From positions 26,759,858 through 26,823,857 of the forward strand of contig NC_083598.1 in the NCBI RefSeq assembly GCF_020882245.1: DNA of 64,000 nt, given 5' to 3'. The notes under the pieces were generated by a model. The model was not told where the DNA came from. It was given only the letters and a program-made list of their open reading frames with translations, and did no database searches. The translations under genes were made by a program, and so were the position numbers. The stretch comes from Rhopalosiphum padi (lineage: Eukaryota; Arthropoda; Insecta; Hemiptera; Aphididae). Shown in pieces: positions 1-11,446 of this stretch. The stretch's first letter is position 1, and every line of letters starts with the position of its first letter.

Positions 1-32
1 TTATTACAGTGACCTACTCAACATCTATTATA

Positions 33-44
33 CAAGACGTCTTG
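33..44. repeat. 12-base palindrome with GACGTC core
   Basis: CAAGACGTCTTG is an exact palindrome at the left edge of the window. A longer palindrome with the same AGACGTCT core lies at 5854-5867. Confidence 0.8.
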
Positions 45-1899
45 AGTTGCTATGTTTTACATATATATATATATAAATAATTAATAATAATAAAATAATA
101 TATATAATAATAATAATAATTTATATATTTTTCTTCGTAAAACATAATTCCGTACGTTATACCTTTTTGGAAATAGGATATCATTCGATTTTTAACAAAC
201 AATAGACTATCAAAATGATCTTACACATACGATTACTTATGATTACCTGATTAATGTTGACATTTTTATTAAAAATATATCATATTATTTATTAATTTTT
301 CTAATTTTTAAACGAAAATAGTTAATAACTAAAATAAATTCACTAGTTAAGTTAAATAAATAATATATAATATATAATAAACACATATAATTGTATAAAT
401 TATATTAATATTTGTATTATTAATAAATTTATATTTTGGTACTCGACAAATATTTTATTATATTTTTATGAATCTTATACATATGTAAGTTTGTACGTAT
501 TACATTCATAATATTCATTAATTGTTTTATTTAAATATTTTCTATTAGTAAGGCCATTTGATAGAAACATCTTTTTGATGCTGATTTTATTTTTGAGTAA
601 GTTTTTTTTTGTGTTTCCTTCAGAATCAATATAACTTATGGACTATGGAGATGGAACTAGGCTTTACATTTTCTATTAAAGCTATTTGATTCAATTTTTA
701 TACTTGAAAAAAATTGACTGTTAACATCAAATGTTAAAACGTATTATGTTACGGCAATAATTAAGATACTCAGACATTATACCTCTCAGTTAACAATTCA
801 TTTTTTTATAGGTCTATACTCTATAGTTCAAACACAATGAACAAGATGATGATAGTTATTACATTTGTGTATCATGAAAATGAAACTATACTGTTTGTCT
901 GTTTAAGACCATCATCAAGAAATATTTCATTGTTTTTAGAACATAAATAGATTTTTCATTATATTATTAAAATATTGACAACATTTTTTAAGTAAAAAGT
1001 TAAGCCTAATCTATATTCCATAACAGCAGTGAATTTAAAATATCGTATACATTTTTCTGTGTGCGGGAGTATTACCCCTTGAAATAAACACTGCATAATA
1101 GTGAGAATATAATGGTAGTATCTGAGGTGACAGAATTATAGAAACTTCTTTTTTTTCAAATTAAAAATTCAATTTTTTGGTGTCTTCCCACGTCGCTGAA
1201 ACTCAATTTGTCGAATCCCAAATGGCCGACAACCCTAAAAATTATTATTAAAGACTATTACTCTTTAATATCCTTATAAATTATAAAATACTCATTTAAA
1301 ATTTGATTTAATTATATTTTCAAAAAAATTATCTACTTACAAATTTATGATAAAAAGAGTGGTTCTCAATAAAAACAATAATTTTGTATAGCTACATATA
1401 GTACATATCATTTATTAAATGTTAAGAAAAACTAAGTACCTTTTTTTAAAAAATAGCTCTTTAAATGTAATAAAAAAATTCCAAAATGCAATACTAAAGG
1501 ATAAAAGGGTGGAGGGCTGAATGCTTGGTGAATGACAGTATACAATGTACATTGTAAATTTTTTTAAATATTATAATATACGCATGCGGGAGAATTTCAA
1601 AATTATAATATTATAATCAACGTGTTCCTAACATGCGCACGACGTAAACGACAACGGAACTCAGTTATAATAGTTTATACCGTATAATATATAGTTATAT
1701 ATAGATGGGCATATTATATAAAGAGAATCCGGCCGTCTCCGTGAGGTTAAAACGGAAATTATGTACTCTATATCTACTATATTTCGTATAATTATATATA
1801 ATATATATATATATAAATATAACTGGCTAGGAAAAGGTTTTGTAAGCGATAGAATTATATATATATAACATGGACACTATGTATAAGTGTATATAACTT

Positions 1900-2270
1900 G
1901 TAAGTTGTATAAGTACACATTCCGTTTGAGTATATTATATAGACGGCTCTCGACGACAGGTCGGGCGACTGACCCCAGTCGTCGAATCAATGCGCGCGCG
2001 GACGAAATTCCAATTACAACAACGCGTAAACGTGTTTCACACACCCACGCACGAGATATCACAATAACATATATTTATGTGTACACGACATCAGAATTTT
2101 AGACCCCGAGCGAAATGCCGAAACACATACACACGCAAATGCTCACTTACTCTCTCACTCTTGCGCGCGCGCGCCATCATCATTCAATGAACTATTTTGA
2201 CACACCCATCCGATTAACCCTCGTGTCGTTTTGTCGTCAAGCTCTCGACTGTTGTTTTTGAGTGACTAAT
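1900..2270 (+). promoter_or_regulatory. GC-richer promoter-like patch
   Basis: This block contains repeated CGACG and GCGCGCGCGC (about 2164-2173), a hairpin (CGACTG-ACCC-CAGTCG near 1967) and TCGTCAAGCTCTCGACTG near 2235, all unusual for the surrounding AT-rich DNA. Similar islands mark first exons elsewhere in the window. It lies about 1.2 kb before the orphan signal-peptide exon and could be its promoter. No protein-coding frame here looks real. Bases 1-1899 hold only AT-rich sequence with short repeats. Confidence 0.3.
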
Positions 2271-3451
2271 ATTTATTATTATTATTTTGCGGTTTTTTTT
2301 TTTTTGAAAATAAAAATAAGGCTTCGACATTTGTGGTTGTTAGCCTGGTGTAGGTACATGTTAAATTGTGTGTATTATATTAATAATTAAATTTAAAAGG
2401 TACAAGTTTAACATTTAAGAATTTTTAAATCATTTATACATATATTAGTCAAAAGTTATTTATAATATTAATTTTTGTAAGAAAATTTAAAATTTTTATC
2501 GAGTTGTCTTCGTCTAAATTGTTTGGTATTGATAGTGTATTTCGAGTAATTTGAAGATCTGACCAGTTTTGATGATGTGTTGCATGGTTAGGTCTTGTTG
2601 GCATTCATTGAATTTGGGTGTGAATTTTTACTAATTAAAATTGTCTAGATCAAAAAAGAATGTCCAATTTTCGCTATGGATAGACTGATGATTTCTTATC
2701 GTCTGTTAAAGTTTTGGAGAATATTTTGCGTTGTTTTATTTTTATAAATAAAATATATTTATCGATGTCACGTTAACTACTATCGTCGGGCATCGGCAAT
2801 CAACCACTTCGTTAGATTAGGTTCGTAACTGCAGCAATATTTGTTATTATATTTTTTTCTGTAACTTAACTATATACATTTTATTGTATTAAGGCAGTAT
2901 TCACTATAGTCTATAATATTTGACAAATACTAATATCAATAAAAGAGACATGACTTTTAAATTTTAGTATAATAGTGTAGCGTCATATGTTTGTGGATTG
3001 CGGTCTTAAAGTGGTAAATTAACATTTAATCTCCTCATTATGAATCAGTATTACAATTCTGTTACGGGTTTCACCGAATTTATTACTATAGATTTGAAAA
3101 TGGTCAACGAGTACACATTTGTAACATTTTGTGTGTGTTTACGTGTAAATATTAATTATAGTAAATACTAAAACATCTATTGTATAACGAAAGATATTAA
3201 AATATTAATTTCTTACTGCATACTGTACATGAAAATAAAATTTAAAACAATTAAAATGAATGCTTATTACCTACTATAATTACTATATTGCCTGCCTTTA
3301 TACTATATTAGGCAAATTTTAAACTAATTTTTTATTGAAATTATTTTATTATATTAATATTTAATTATTAAGTGACGATTTGAACTTGTTTACCAGCAAG
3401 ACAAGAACATTTACCTTACATCAACCACATATTTTATTCACTATAAGAACC

Positions 3452-3512
3452 ATGCGGCAGGTTTTGCATAACGTATTAGTTTTCTTCGTCACCTTTCTGA
3501 TAAAGGCCAAGG
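3452..3512 (+). CDS. Orphan start exon encoding a signal peptide
   Basis: AACCATGCGG opens a 20-codon frame reading MRQVLHNVLVFFVTFLIKAK, then one base (G) before a clean GTAAGATAC donor (phase 1). A short basic N-terminus, a hydrophobic core and a polar end are the layout of a signal peptide. Composition is richer in GC than its surroundings. No continuing exon was recognised on the plus strand up to the uridine phosphorylase promoter. The rest may be short, fast-evolving exons, may lie beyond that gene, or this may be chance. The protein cannot be named. Confidence 0.4.
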
Positions 3513-6480
3513 GTAAGATACTTAATGTTTTTCCAAGGCGCCGCGCGTTTTAAATATCTGTCTGGCTGTCTATACTATTCACTACATTTAATGACTTTTT
3601 TTCCTCAACACATAGTTACGAACTCCTATGCTGATGTGCGATGACTTACCAACTGCGTATGCTAACAATAATATAGGTAGCTGATCTGGATATTAATTAA
3701 AACAATCTAATAGTTTGATTTTGATATGTTTTTTTTAAGTAACTTTTTATTAGGTATTATATTATATTTCATTATGTAAACGATCAATAGCATACCAAAG
3801 AATATTATATAGAAAAGAGCGGAGTGTTAAAAGAAAAGTAATTATATATTTTAGAGATTTGTGGAGGAAGGGTTAAACTATAAATTAAAATTAAGACTAA
3901 TTAAGATTTTTTAGAGCTAAAGCCTCCATAAATGATTAATTGATTATAAACTTATAACCATGGACTAGGATATAACTATATCTTATAAATAATAATTGAT
4001 TTTATATAATAGTTTACTAAATACTAATAAGTACTAACGCAATATATCTGTTACAATTTTTACGTGCTCTGTTACAGCTAATATTTATAATGTTTAATGT
4101 TTATAATTTCATACTAAATTGTAATTTAAATTAACGCATTAAAAATTAAAAAAAATACGATTAGCTTTAGTAAGTAATATAAATATATCGCTTATAAATT
4201 TTAAAATAATATGTATAAATATTATGACGTTTGTGTGAAATAATATTAAAAATAAAATTGTTGTTGATCACATCAAATAACTGAAGTATTTGTTTTTGGT
4301 AATTTTCTGTATAAATTCATCATCATACATCACACACACTCACTGAAAAGTATGACTTATGAATACCATGATTTATGATATTAATCTAAAAAATAAAATT
4401 GTAATAAAATAAATAATTATACAATTTTTTAATAATATATATATATCTATATTATTTTGTCTGTTCTTTAAATATCTACATTAATTCAATATTAATTAAA
4501 TGGTATCTTGACTATTTTTATTTAGCTATAAAAGGAAAGATATGATTTTGACAGAAAATCAATTTAAAAAAATTAAATGAACAATGTACGACAAATAAGG
4601 CTTAAATATTAATATATTTTTTTATAAAAATTAATTTAAAGAGGAATTTTTATAATGGTTTTTCATATTTTATTAAGAACGGATATATGTATTATGTACA
4701 TTGTACATCGTATTTGAAATGAAAATAATAAATACAACAAATAAAACAGATAATAACTGTATTGTTTACAATTCGTATTTAAATTGTATACAGTTATATA
4801 TGTATAGTTAAATAGTAAGAGTTTTAGGCGAATGGAGTTCATTAGAACTGTATCAATTTAATCGTAATCTGGCTTATGATATGTAACATATCAGCAATAC
4901 GAAGAATATTATTCTCATCTGGAAGAGGTTCGCCGAATTCATATAATATTGTAATATTGTGTAAAATAAATAATAATCGATCATAATTATTAGTAAGTAC
5001 ATTGAGTACGTATAAATTATTCCGAATAACAAATATTGTTTTGTATAAATTATAAACATGCGCATTAGTAAAATATTATTTTTTACTAAGCACTACTTAG
5101 TAAGTAGTAAGTACCTATATATATTCTATATTTATATATACAGTTGAGAATGTGTTAAAAATTCTAAATGCATTTTTGACAAGTAAGATTGTGATAGTTA
5201 ACAATCTTTTTTTAACTTTCAGTTAAGTCAATAGTCATTACATACATGTTATATATAGGAATAAAATAAAATAAACTAAGAAAAAATGCCCAATTTTTTT
5301 TCAATTTTCTCAAGATGGAAATTGATCAAAAATATAAGAAACTATCTAGTTTTATGTATCTTAATATTTATTTTAATTTTAAATTACCTATGACAGTTTT
5401 AATTTTTAAATTACCTTTAATGGCTAAAATTATGGCTAACAGAATGTTATGTTAAAAATCGATATAGGTACAAATGAAAAAATTATACATGTAAAACTTA
5501 AATATTTTAATAAATATTAAGTATAAAAATGATCATAAAGTACCTATAGACATATTATTGAAATAGTGTCAATGGATGCCTCCTTCTATCATGTCATCAC
5601 GCTCAGTATATAACATTATAACATTTTGCTTATTGTATCCTATTGAATACAGATTGTAATTGCTTCTATTTATTCTAATAAGAAAAAGGTATACACCAGT
5701 GTCAGCTTAACATCTGTTTTCCCCATATAATATTTTAATAATTAATAATTAATATTCTATAAATTATACTATAAGAAATAATGAATATTTATTTTCACCA
5801 TACACGTTTACATTATTGGGGTTATTAGTATGAAACTCAGAGAGCACAGTTTCCCGAGACGTCTCGGTGCCATGAAAAACAGATTATAAAAATTGTTTAA
5901 AAAAAGCTGCTTATATTAAATTCCTTATAATTGAACTACAATATAAAAAACTCCTATAAGAGTGAATCTGGAAGATCTGAAAATTATACATTGTAATTAA
6001 ATTTAATTTTAAAGTAGGCATGTCAAATCTTCCAAAACCCAGATATAGGTAACCATCACGTATAGTTTTTTAGATTTTAAGTACAGATGTCTATGGGGTT
6101 TTCATAGATTTTAAGAGTATATTGTTGCCTATTTAATATTTGTATTTTCGTTCGCAGATACTTAAATATTATATAAGGTACCTAGATATCGAAATTTGAC
6201 ACGAAATCAAACTCAGGAAACTACACGTTGATTTACTACTTCCGCACAGTAATATAATAATAATGACAGGTTACGTTTACTCCTACGACTAATTCAAATT
6301 AATTAAGTATACATAACATAATAATATAGTATACAGTAACGAAACGAAAGATTTAAAGTGCGGTTTTGCAATTTGCTGTGAGTCTGTGACACAGCATCAG
6401 CTGAGTATGAAATACTGCAAAGATAACAAATATCGTATATAATATGCTATATATATATAATATATATTATTATATATTAT
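3513..6480. other. Gene-free AT-rich stretch
   Basis: No gene or RNA recognised. The only distinctive feature is the 14-base palindrome CCGAGACGTCTCGG at 5854-5867, set in a small GC-richer patch (about 5830-5875). Confidence 0.6.
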
Positions 6481-6838
6481 ACAGTAGAACCTCTTTAATC
6501 TGTCACTTCTGGGACTAAAATTATGGCCGGAATGCAGAAAAGGTCGGATTATCAGAAAATAAAGAAAAATACGGATTTATAGTATGTAAAATATTAAATT
6601 TACTGTACATGTATTAATACTAAAAAATTGAATGTGCCTATAAGTATATGCAGTAAAAAATAACTTATAAAAAAATATTATATGTAAAATTATAAAATAA
6701 AATTATATATATACCTACTATAAATTGGTAAATTTAAATATATTTTTAAAGCAACATATACTATAAATATCGATAATACTACGGTCGGATCAACCGAGTG
6801 GCGGGCGAGAGCGAGGTTCTAGACTTCTAGCTACTGTA
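6481..6838. mobile_element. Pogo/Tigger-like DNA transposon remnant
   Basis: The left end begins CAGTAGAACCTCTTTAATC just after a TA, as in the terminal repeats of pogo/Tigger elements. Nearby GGTCGGATTATCAG echoes the same motif. About 350 bases on, GAGCGAGGTTCTAG followed by CTACTGTA looks like a disrupted right end in inverse orientation. No transposase remains. The right boundary is uncertain. Confidence 0.4.
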
Positions 6839-7084
6839 TAGCTATTTATGCACGCAACCGATGACATGCCCTTAAAACTTATAATAACAAATGGCCATTA
6901 AATAATCATAAATTATACATAGTATTATATATTATATCAAGTTTAAAATGAAATTATGAAATACAAACAACTAATATATTTATTTAGTTATTGAATAATA
7001 TAATATTATGCCATTTTTTTACTGCGTTAATTTTATGAAAACAATTTCTCGTGCATATATTATTATACTATAGGAAAAAATCGT

Positions 7085-7113
7085 TAGGTAATAATAATAA
7101 TAATAATAATAAT
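7085..7113. repeat. TAA trinucleotide repeat
   Basis: About nine copies of AAT/TAA. The surrounding 6840-8600 stretch is AT-rich with no gene seen. Confidence 0.9.
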
Positions 7114-8956
7114 ATGTAACAATCGTTTTTAACTAGTAAATATAATAAAATAAATTGCCGTTGGAAAATAATAATATGCCACATAAAATAAAAAATATAA
7201 TACGAGTATAATAATGCAATATGCCCCTTTGCAATATACCTTTTAGTGACATTTATCAATGAAGTAAAAGAAAAATTTATCAGGAAAAAACTGCGTGATA
7301 AATGAATTATATGCTAAATAAAATATAGAAGAACGTCCAAAGTCTTGACAGTTTGGTCAATCATGATTATTAAAAAAAAAAAAAGTCGCAAGTATATCAT
7401 TGAAAATATGCCTTACGTTTAAATTACACGGGGGAAAAATCAAGATAGTCCAAATTGATGACTGTATATTAATACATTTTTCATGTTTTACTAAATATTA
7501 TATACATTATTATCTGCATGCCAGCAAGAAATTTTTATCGTTTATTTATATTATATACAACAACTTTAAAGTGTACAATATAAGTATGTACAAATTAAAA
7601 GCGAATCAATTAACGATTAAAAAAATAAAAAAATACTACATTATTACTATAAATAAAATGGTTGAATTTAATTTTAATTTTGATTATTCGTGATCAGCGT
7701 ACCGTAATTATTACTGACTTTGTCATAAAAACGTCTTCTGCTATATAATAATACAAGGCATTCACCATTATCACTGCAACAATGGCTTGCAGTGTAGGGT
7801 GACAAACAATTTATTACGTAGCATTAATTTTCTTGTAATATATATATAGTGTAATATGCGTATACCGTTAATTTTCATTAGCAGCAGCCGTCTGCAGCAG
7901 CTGTATAATATATACGACATTTTTTTCGATTTTAAACGTTTACGAGTAACTGATTGGGGGAGAAATAGAATAAGTGAACAATGAATGAGAGTTAGAAGAG
8001 GAATGATGAGCATTGATCAGTATAGCCTGCAGGGGTCGTCAAAATAACCTGGCTTGAATCTTACACTTATAATATATATAAATTATTATAATTATTGTAC
8101 CTACATAATTTTCTATACACAATGACATATTTAAAATATTGAAACTAATGTTAAGATCGGTTTTTTTAGTTTTTGAATATTATTTAGTTTTATTTTTTAA
8201 ATGTCAATAAAATATATTTCTTTTCGACAAAAAATTTGAATATGTAATATAAAGATTCTCATAAGTTGTTTTTATAAAAATTCAAAAATATAAATGTGCT
8301 TAAATATAAAATGCAGAGTATTTTTATAAAAACATTTAAAATGTTTAGATCAGTATTATATACCAATATACATAGTTTTAAGGTATGTAGATTTACGAGT
8401 ATAATTAAATATCGGTAATATATATGATAATATAATGCATGCATCACATGATTACATGCATCATGCATGTGATAATTTTAGAAAAATTTAGTTTAAAATA
8501 TATTTAGTAATACAAGTTGATAGACTATTTCGTATATAAAACATATATGTACAGTGATTCATTTTTGAATTTAAATTTAACATATTATTTTAGTAATCTA
8601 CTCAATGACGAAGTACACTCGAAACGTACTATACAGCAGAGCACCTTCCCTCATCTTTACTATTTTGTTAATAAAAAAACTGCCGTTTTCTAATTTATTA
8701 CCTTGTACAAAGCTATGTGAGGACGTTTTAGGGAGGGCGTGTGGGTCGGTTGAAACTACTAGAAGTATTATACATTTGATATTTTAATCTTTAAACAAAC
8801 TACGATAATCACAAATATCACATAAGACATAAATTAGTATTTGTAATAAAGACCGAATTTCTTGGACATTTGTACTTCAATGGGACATATTATTGTTTAG
8901 GATGTTTAGTGTTTACGGTTTACCATTATTGACACCCCCTTTTACCGTTAAAGAAA

Positions 8957-9211
8957 TCAAGTATACGTCACTGTAATGTCACAGTATATATACAAAGTAG
9001 ATCCGATTATCATCTGTGGACTAGGGAGAGGCAAGACAATTGTTTCCAGAAATCTATCACAAGACCGCGTGCTGCGTTTAATGCGTTTTGTCTTCCAATC
9101 AGTGCAACCTTCTACGTAGAGAGATGTGCTGGGTTTAATATTATAGCCACCCCGAAAAGAATAAACGAAACGCATCGTAAAATCTAAATGGCTTTGCTCA
9201 GAACCCCACAA
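8957..9211 (-). other. Unassigned GC-balanced patch, open on the minus strand
   Basis: About 250 bases of more even composition, open for 84 codons on the minus strand and for a shorter stretch on the plus strand (reading PIIICGLGRGKTIVSRNLSQ). Neither translation is recognised. It may be a broken transposon or gene fragment. There is no clear splice context on either strand. Confidence 0.25.
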
Positions 9212-9735
9212 ACGGCACCAAACCGTCCGCCGAAACGACGTCCACTATATGACCACCACTATGATACTATACAAATACAACATATAACTATAATATTATA
9301 ATACATATAAACGGTATAAAACTCGCTATATGAGAGTCGGTATTACGTTAATTATCGTGCAATAGTTACCAGCAGGGCATTTAATCAATGCCGCCCCGTC
9401 ACTTTCTCGCCGCCAAATTCGCCACAGGATTTAATGAAATTATGATCACGCGAGTTCTTTCTGTATAAACACGCGCCTGGGGAACATGACTTACTGTACT
9501 TACTGTAAACTGGTATACTATTATATATAAGTATAATCAGTATATAATACATATATTATAGAGTTCGTATATAGGGTGTGCCTGTATATTATAACATGAG
9601 TGTGGATCTAATGAGTAATGAGTATTTATTTAATCGATTGGATCAATTTTAATTTTCAACACGATTGTAAAATATAATAATTACAAAAAAATTTGAAACT
9701 CATAAATTATAGTATTCCTAAACATGATTCGTTTA

Positions 9736-9736
<1 letters not shown>

Positions 9737-9770
<34 letters not shown>
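9737..9770. repeat. TAT/TTA trinucleotide repeat
   Basis: About eleven copies of ATT in a row, translating as poly-tyrosine in one frame. It is a simple microsatellite, not a gene. Confidence 0.92.
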
Positions 9771-9774
<4 letters not shown>

Positions 9775-10063
9775 GATTATCACCACACTCTTCGATGGCG
9801 TGTTTCAGTACTCATTCTAATGCATACACAGCGTGCGTGCGTATACAGTATACAGCACATCGGTTATAAGACTGCCGACGCGTGTAAGTCTGCGTTTAAT
9901 AAATATATGACTAGCGAGAATGAATTAAAATAAAAAAAAATCGTACTTTTTCATTATATATTATTATTATCGTCGCCGAAACAAGAGAGTGAGAGAGAAA
10001 ACGATGGAGTCACACACTCAGTGGCGGGTATATTATATATATATTGTATATACTATATATATA

Positions 10064-10902
10064 CAGAATGATTCATCAGGCGCGCTCACCCCTTTATTCC
10101 CTTAATTCCAATAACGAATATTTTCGCATTTTTTCAAGTCTGTTTATGATCAATTTTTTGACTGTCTTATTAGATATTTAATGTTATTTAAGGAGTGTCC
10201 TTAGGCAATAGAATCTTCTTTTTATCAAATATAAATCGCTTTATTATCGTGCACTACCTTTTTTTACTATAAATTCTTGTGCATGCAGAGTATTATTTTT
10301 TTTTTATGTTGACAAACATAAATAACATTTTTAACTAATAGTTTCTGAATTATAATTATTAATAGCTTTATGTAGGTACCAAGTATATTACCACGATACA
10401 AGTTTAGTTAATAAAGATCATATGTAGTCATGTAGGCTATTATGATTTTTAAATACGTATTATAGGTATTTAATATTTAATTAATAATTATTATTATGCT
10501 AATTATTAGCATTATTAATTTTGTAAAAAATTTTAAGTATTAATCAGGTATTAAATTAAATATTGGATATGCTTTAAATTTGATGTAAGATCATTAAAAG
10601 GAATTAGGATTAATAACTTTAATACATAAGACGTAACGTTTAATAATTCAGAAACTACTAAGTTAGAATTTCAAATTAGATTAATCCGCATTTACAAAGA
10701 AAAAACCATTTAATTATAGCTTACAGTAAAAAAGAACACAAGACACTACTTAATACTTAATAAATGGTATAAAAATGCAAATAACTGTATGAAAATATTA
10801 GGGTCTTTAAATATTAAAAAAAAAAATTACCAAAATCATAATTTTAATAAATGCGCTGTTAAACGATAAAAGGGGGGTGAAAATACTAGTCGGATCACCC
10901 TG
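10064..10902. mobile_element. Non-autonomous element with about 40-base inverted ends
   Basis: The left end CAGAATGATTC continues to CTCACCCCTTTAT. The right end, read on the other strand, starts CAGGGTGATCC and continues to TCACCCCCCTTTTAT. The two are imperfect inverted repeats and both are flanked by TATA. The interior of about 760 bases is AT-rich with no transposase frame. A fragment with a related end (CCGGGTGATTC) occurs at about 24537. The element abuts the uridine phosphorylase promoter. Confidence 0.58.
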
Positions 10903-10904
10903 TA

Positions 10905-11446
10905 TATGTGTATGTATGTATATAGTACCGCGATCGCATCGATCGGCGGCGTTTTACGGTGACGACGTCGGCCGCCGAGCTGGCGAACGACGATGGGCAT
11001 GCGCCTCGGTCGGATCATGTACACACATACACGAGCACACATACACACACGCGTACGCCTTAACGCCGCACGTCCAGTGTTCGTTGGAATAGTGGGTACC
11101 GCAAGCGCGTGCAACTGTTGATATATATATATATACTCTGTCAAGTATTACAGTTCGGGCGAATTTTTTTTTTTTTTCGTTCCGCCGCCGCCGTGCAGTG
11201 GGAGCTCCGAGTCCTTTCAGTATTCGCGTCCACTCGTCCCCCGAAGGAATATTATTATTATAGTGTAACCGGTGGCGTACCTCTACACGTCGTCACTCAG
11301 TATTTTACGATTATCGGCGAGAAGAAAACCTTTCAGCTACGCTACCGCAAAACGATAAAATAATAAAATATTATATTTTTTTTAATACTGTAGTATATTA
11401 AATAATTTTGTCCAATTCGTCGCCAGCGCCGGACCGAAGATTCACA
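10905..11446 (+). promoter_or_regulatory. CpG-rich promoter and 5' leader of uridine phosphorylase
   Basis: This is the only GC-rich stretch between about 3 and 50 kb. It contains GATCG and CGGCG runs, a T tract at 11165-11178 and GCCGCCGCCG near 11181. Arthropod initiator-like TCAGT occurs at 11217-11221 and 11297-11301, about 230 and 150 bases before the start codon. There is no convincing TATA box at either. A CpG-rich, TATA-less promoter fits a housekeeping enzyme. Short open frames here (for example about 100 codons on the minus strand at 10836-11144) are low-complexity and not believed. The start site is inferred. Confidence 0.5.

Noticed and set aside
7400..7693. 97-codon plus-strand frame
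   Set aside because: Lys/Ile/Asn/Tyr-rich translation typical of AT-rich noncoding DNA; no domain.
10836..11144. 102-codon minus-strand frame near the uridine phosphorylase promoter
   Set aside because: Low-complexity translation of CA/TG and CG-rich promoter DNA, overlapped by frames on the other strand.
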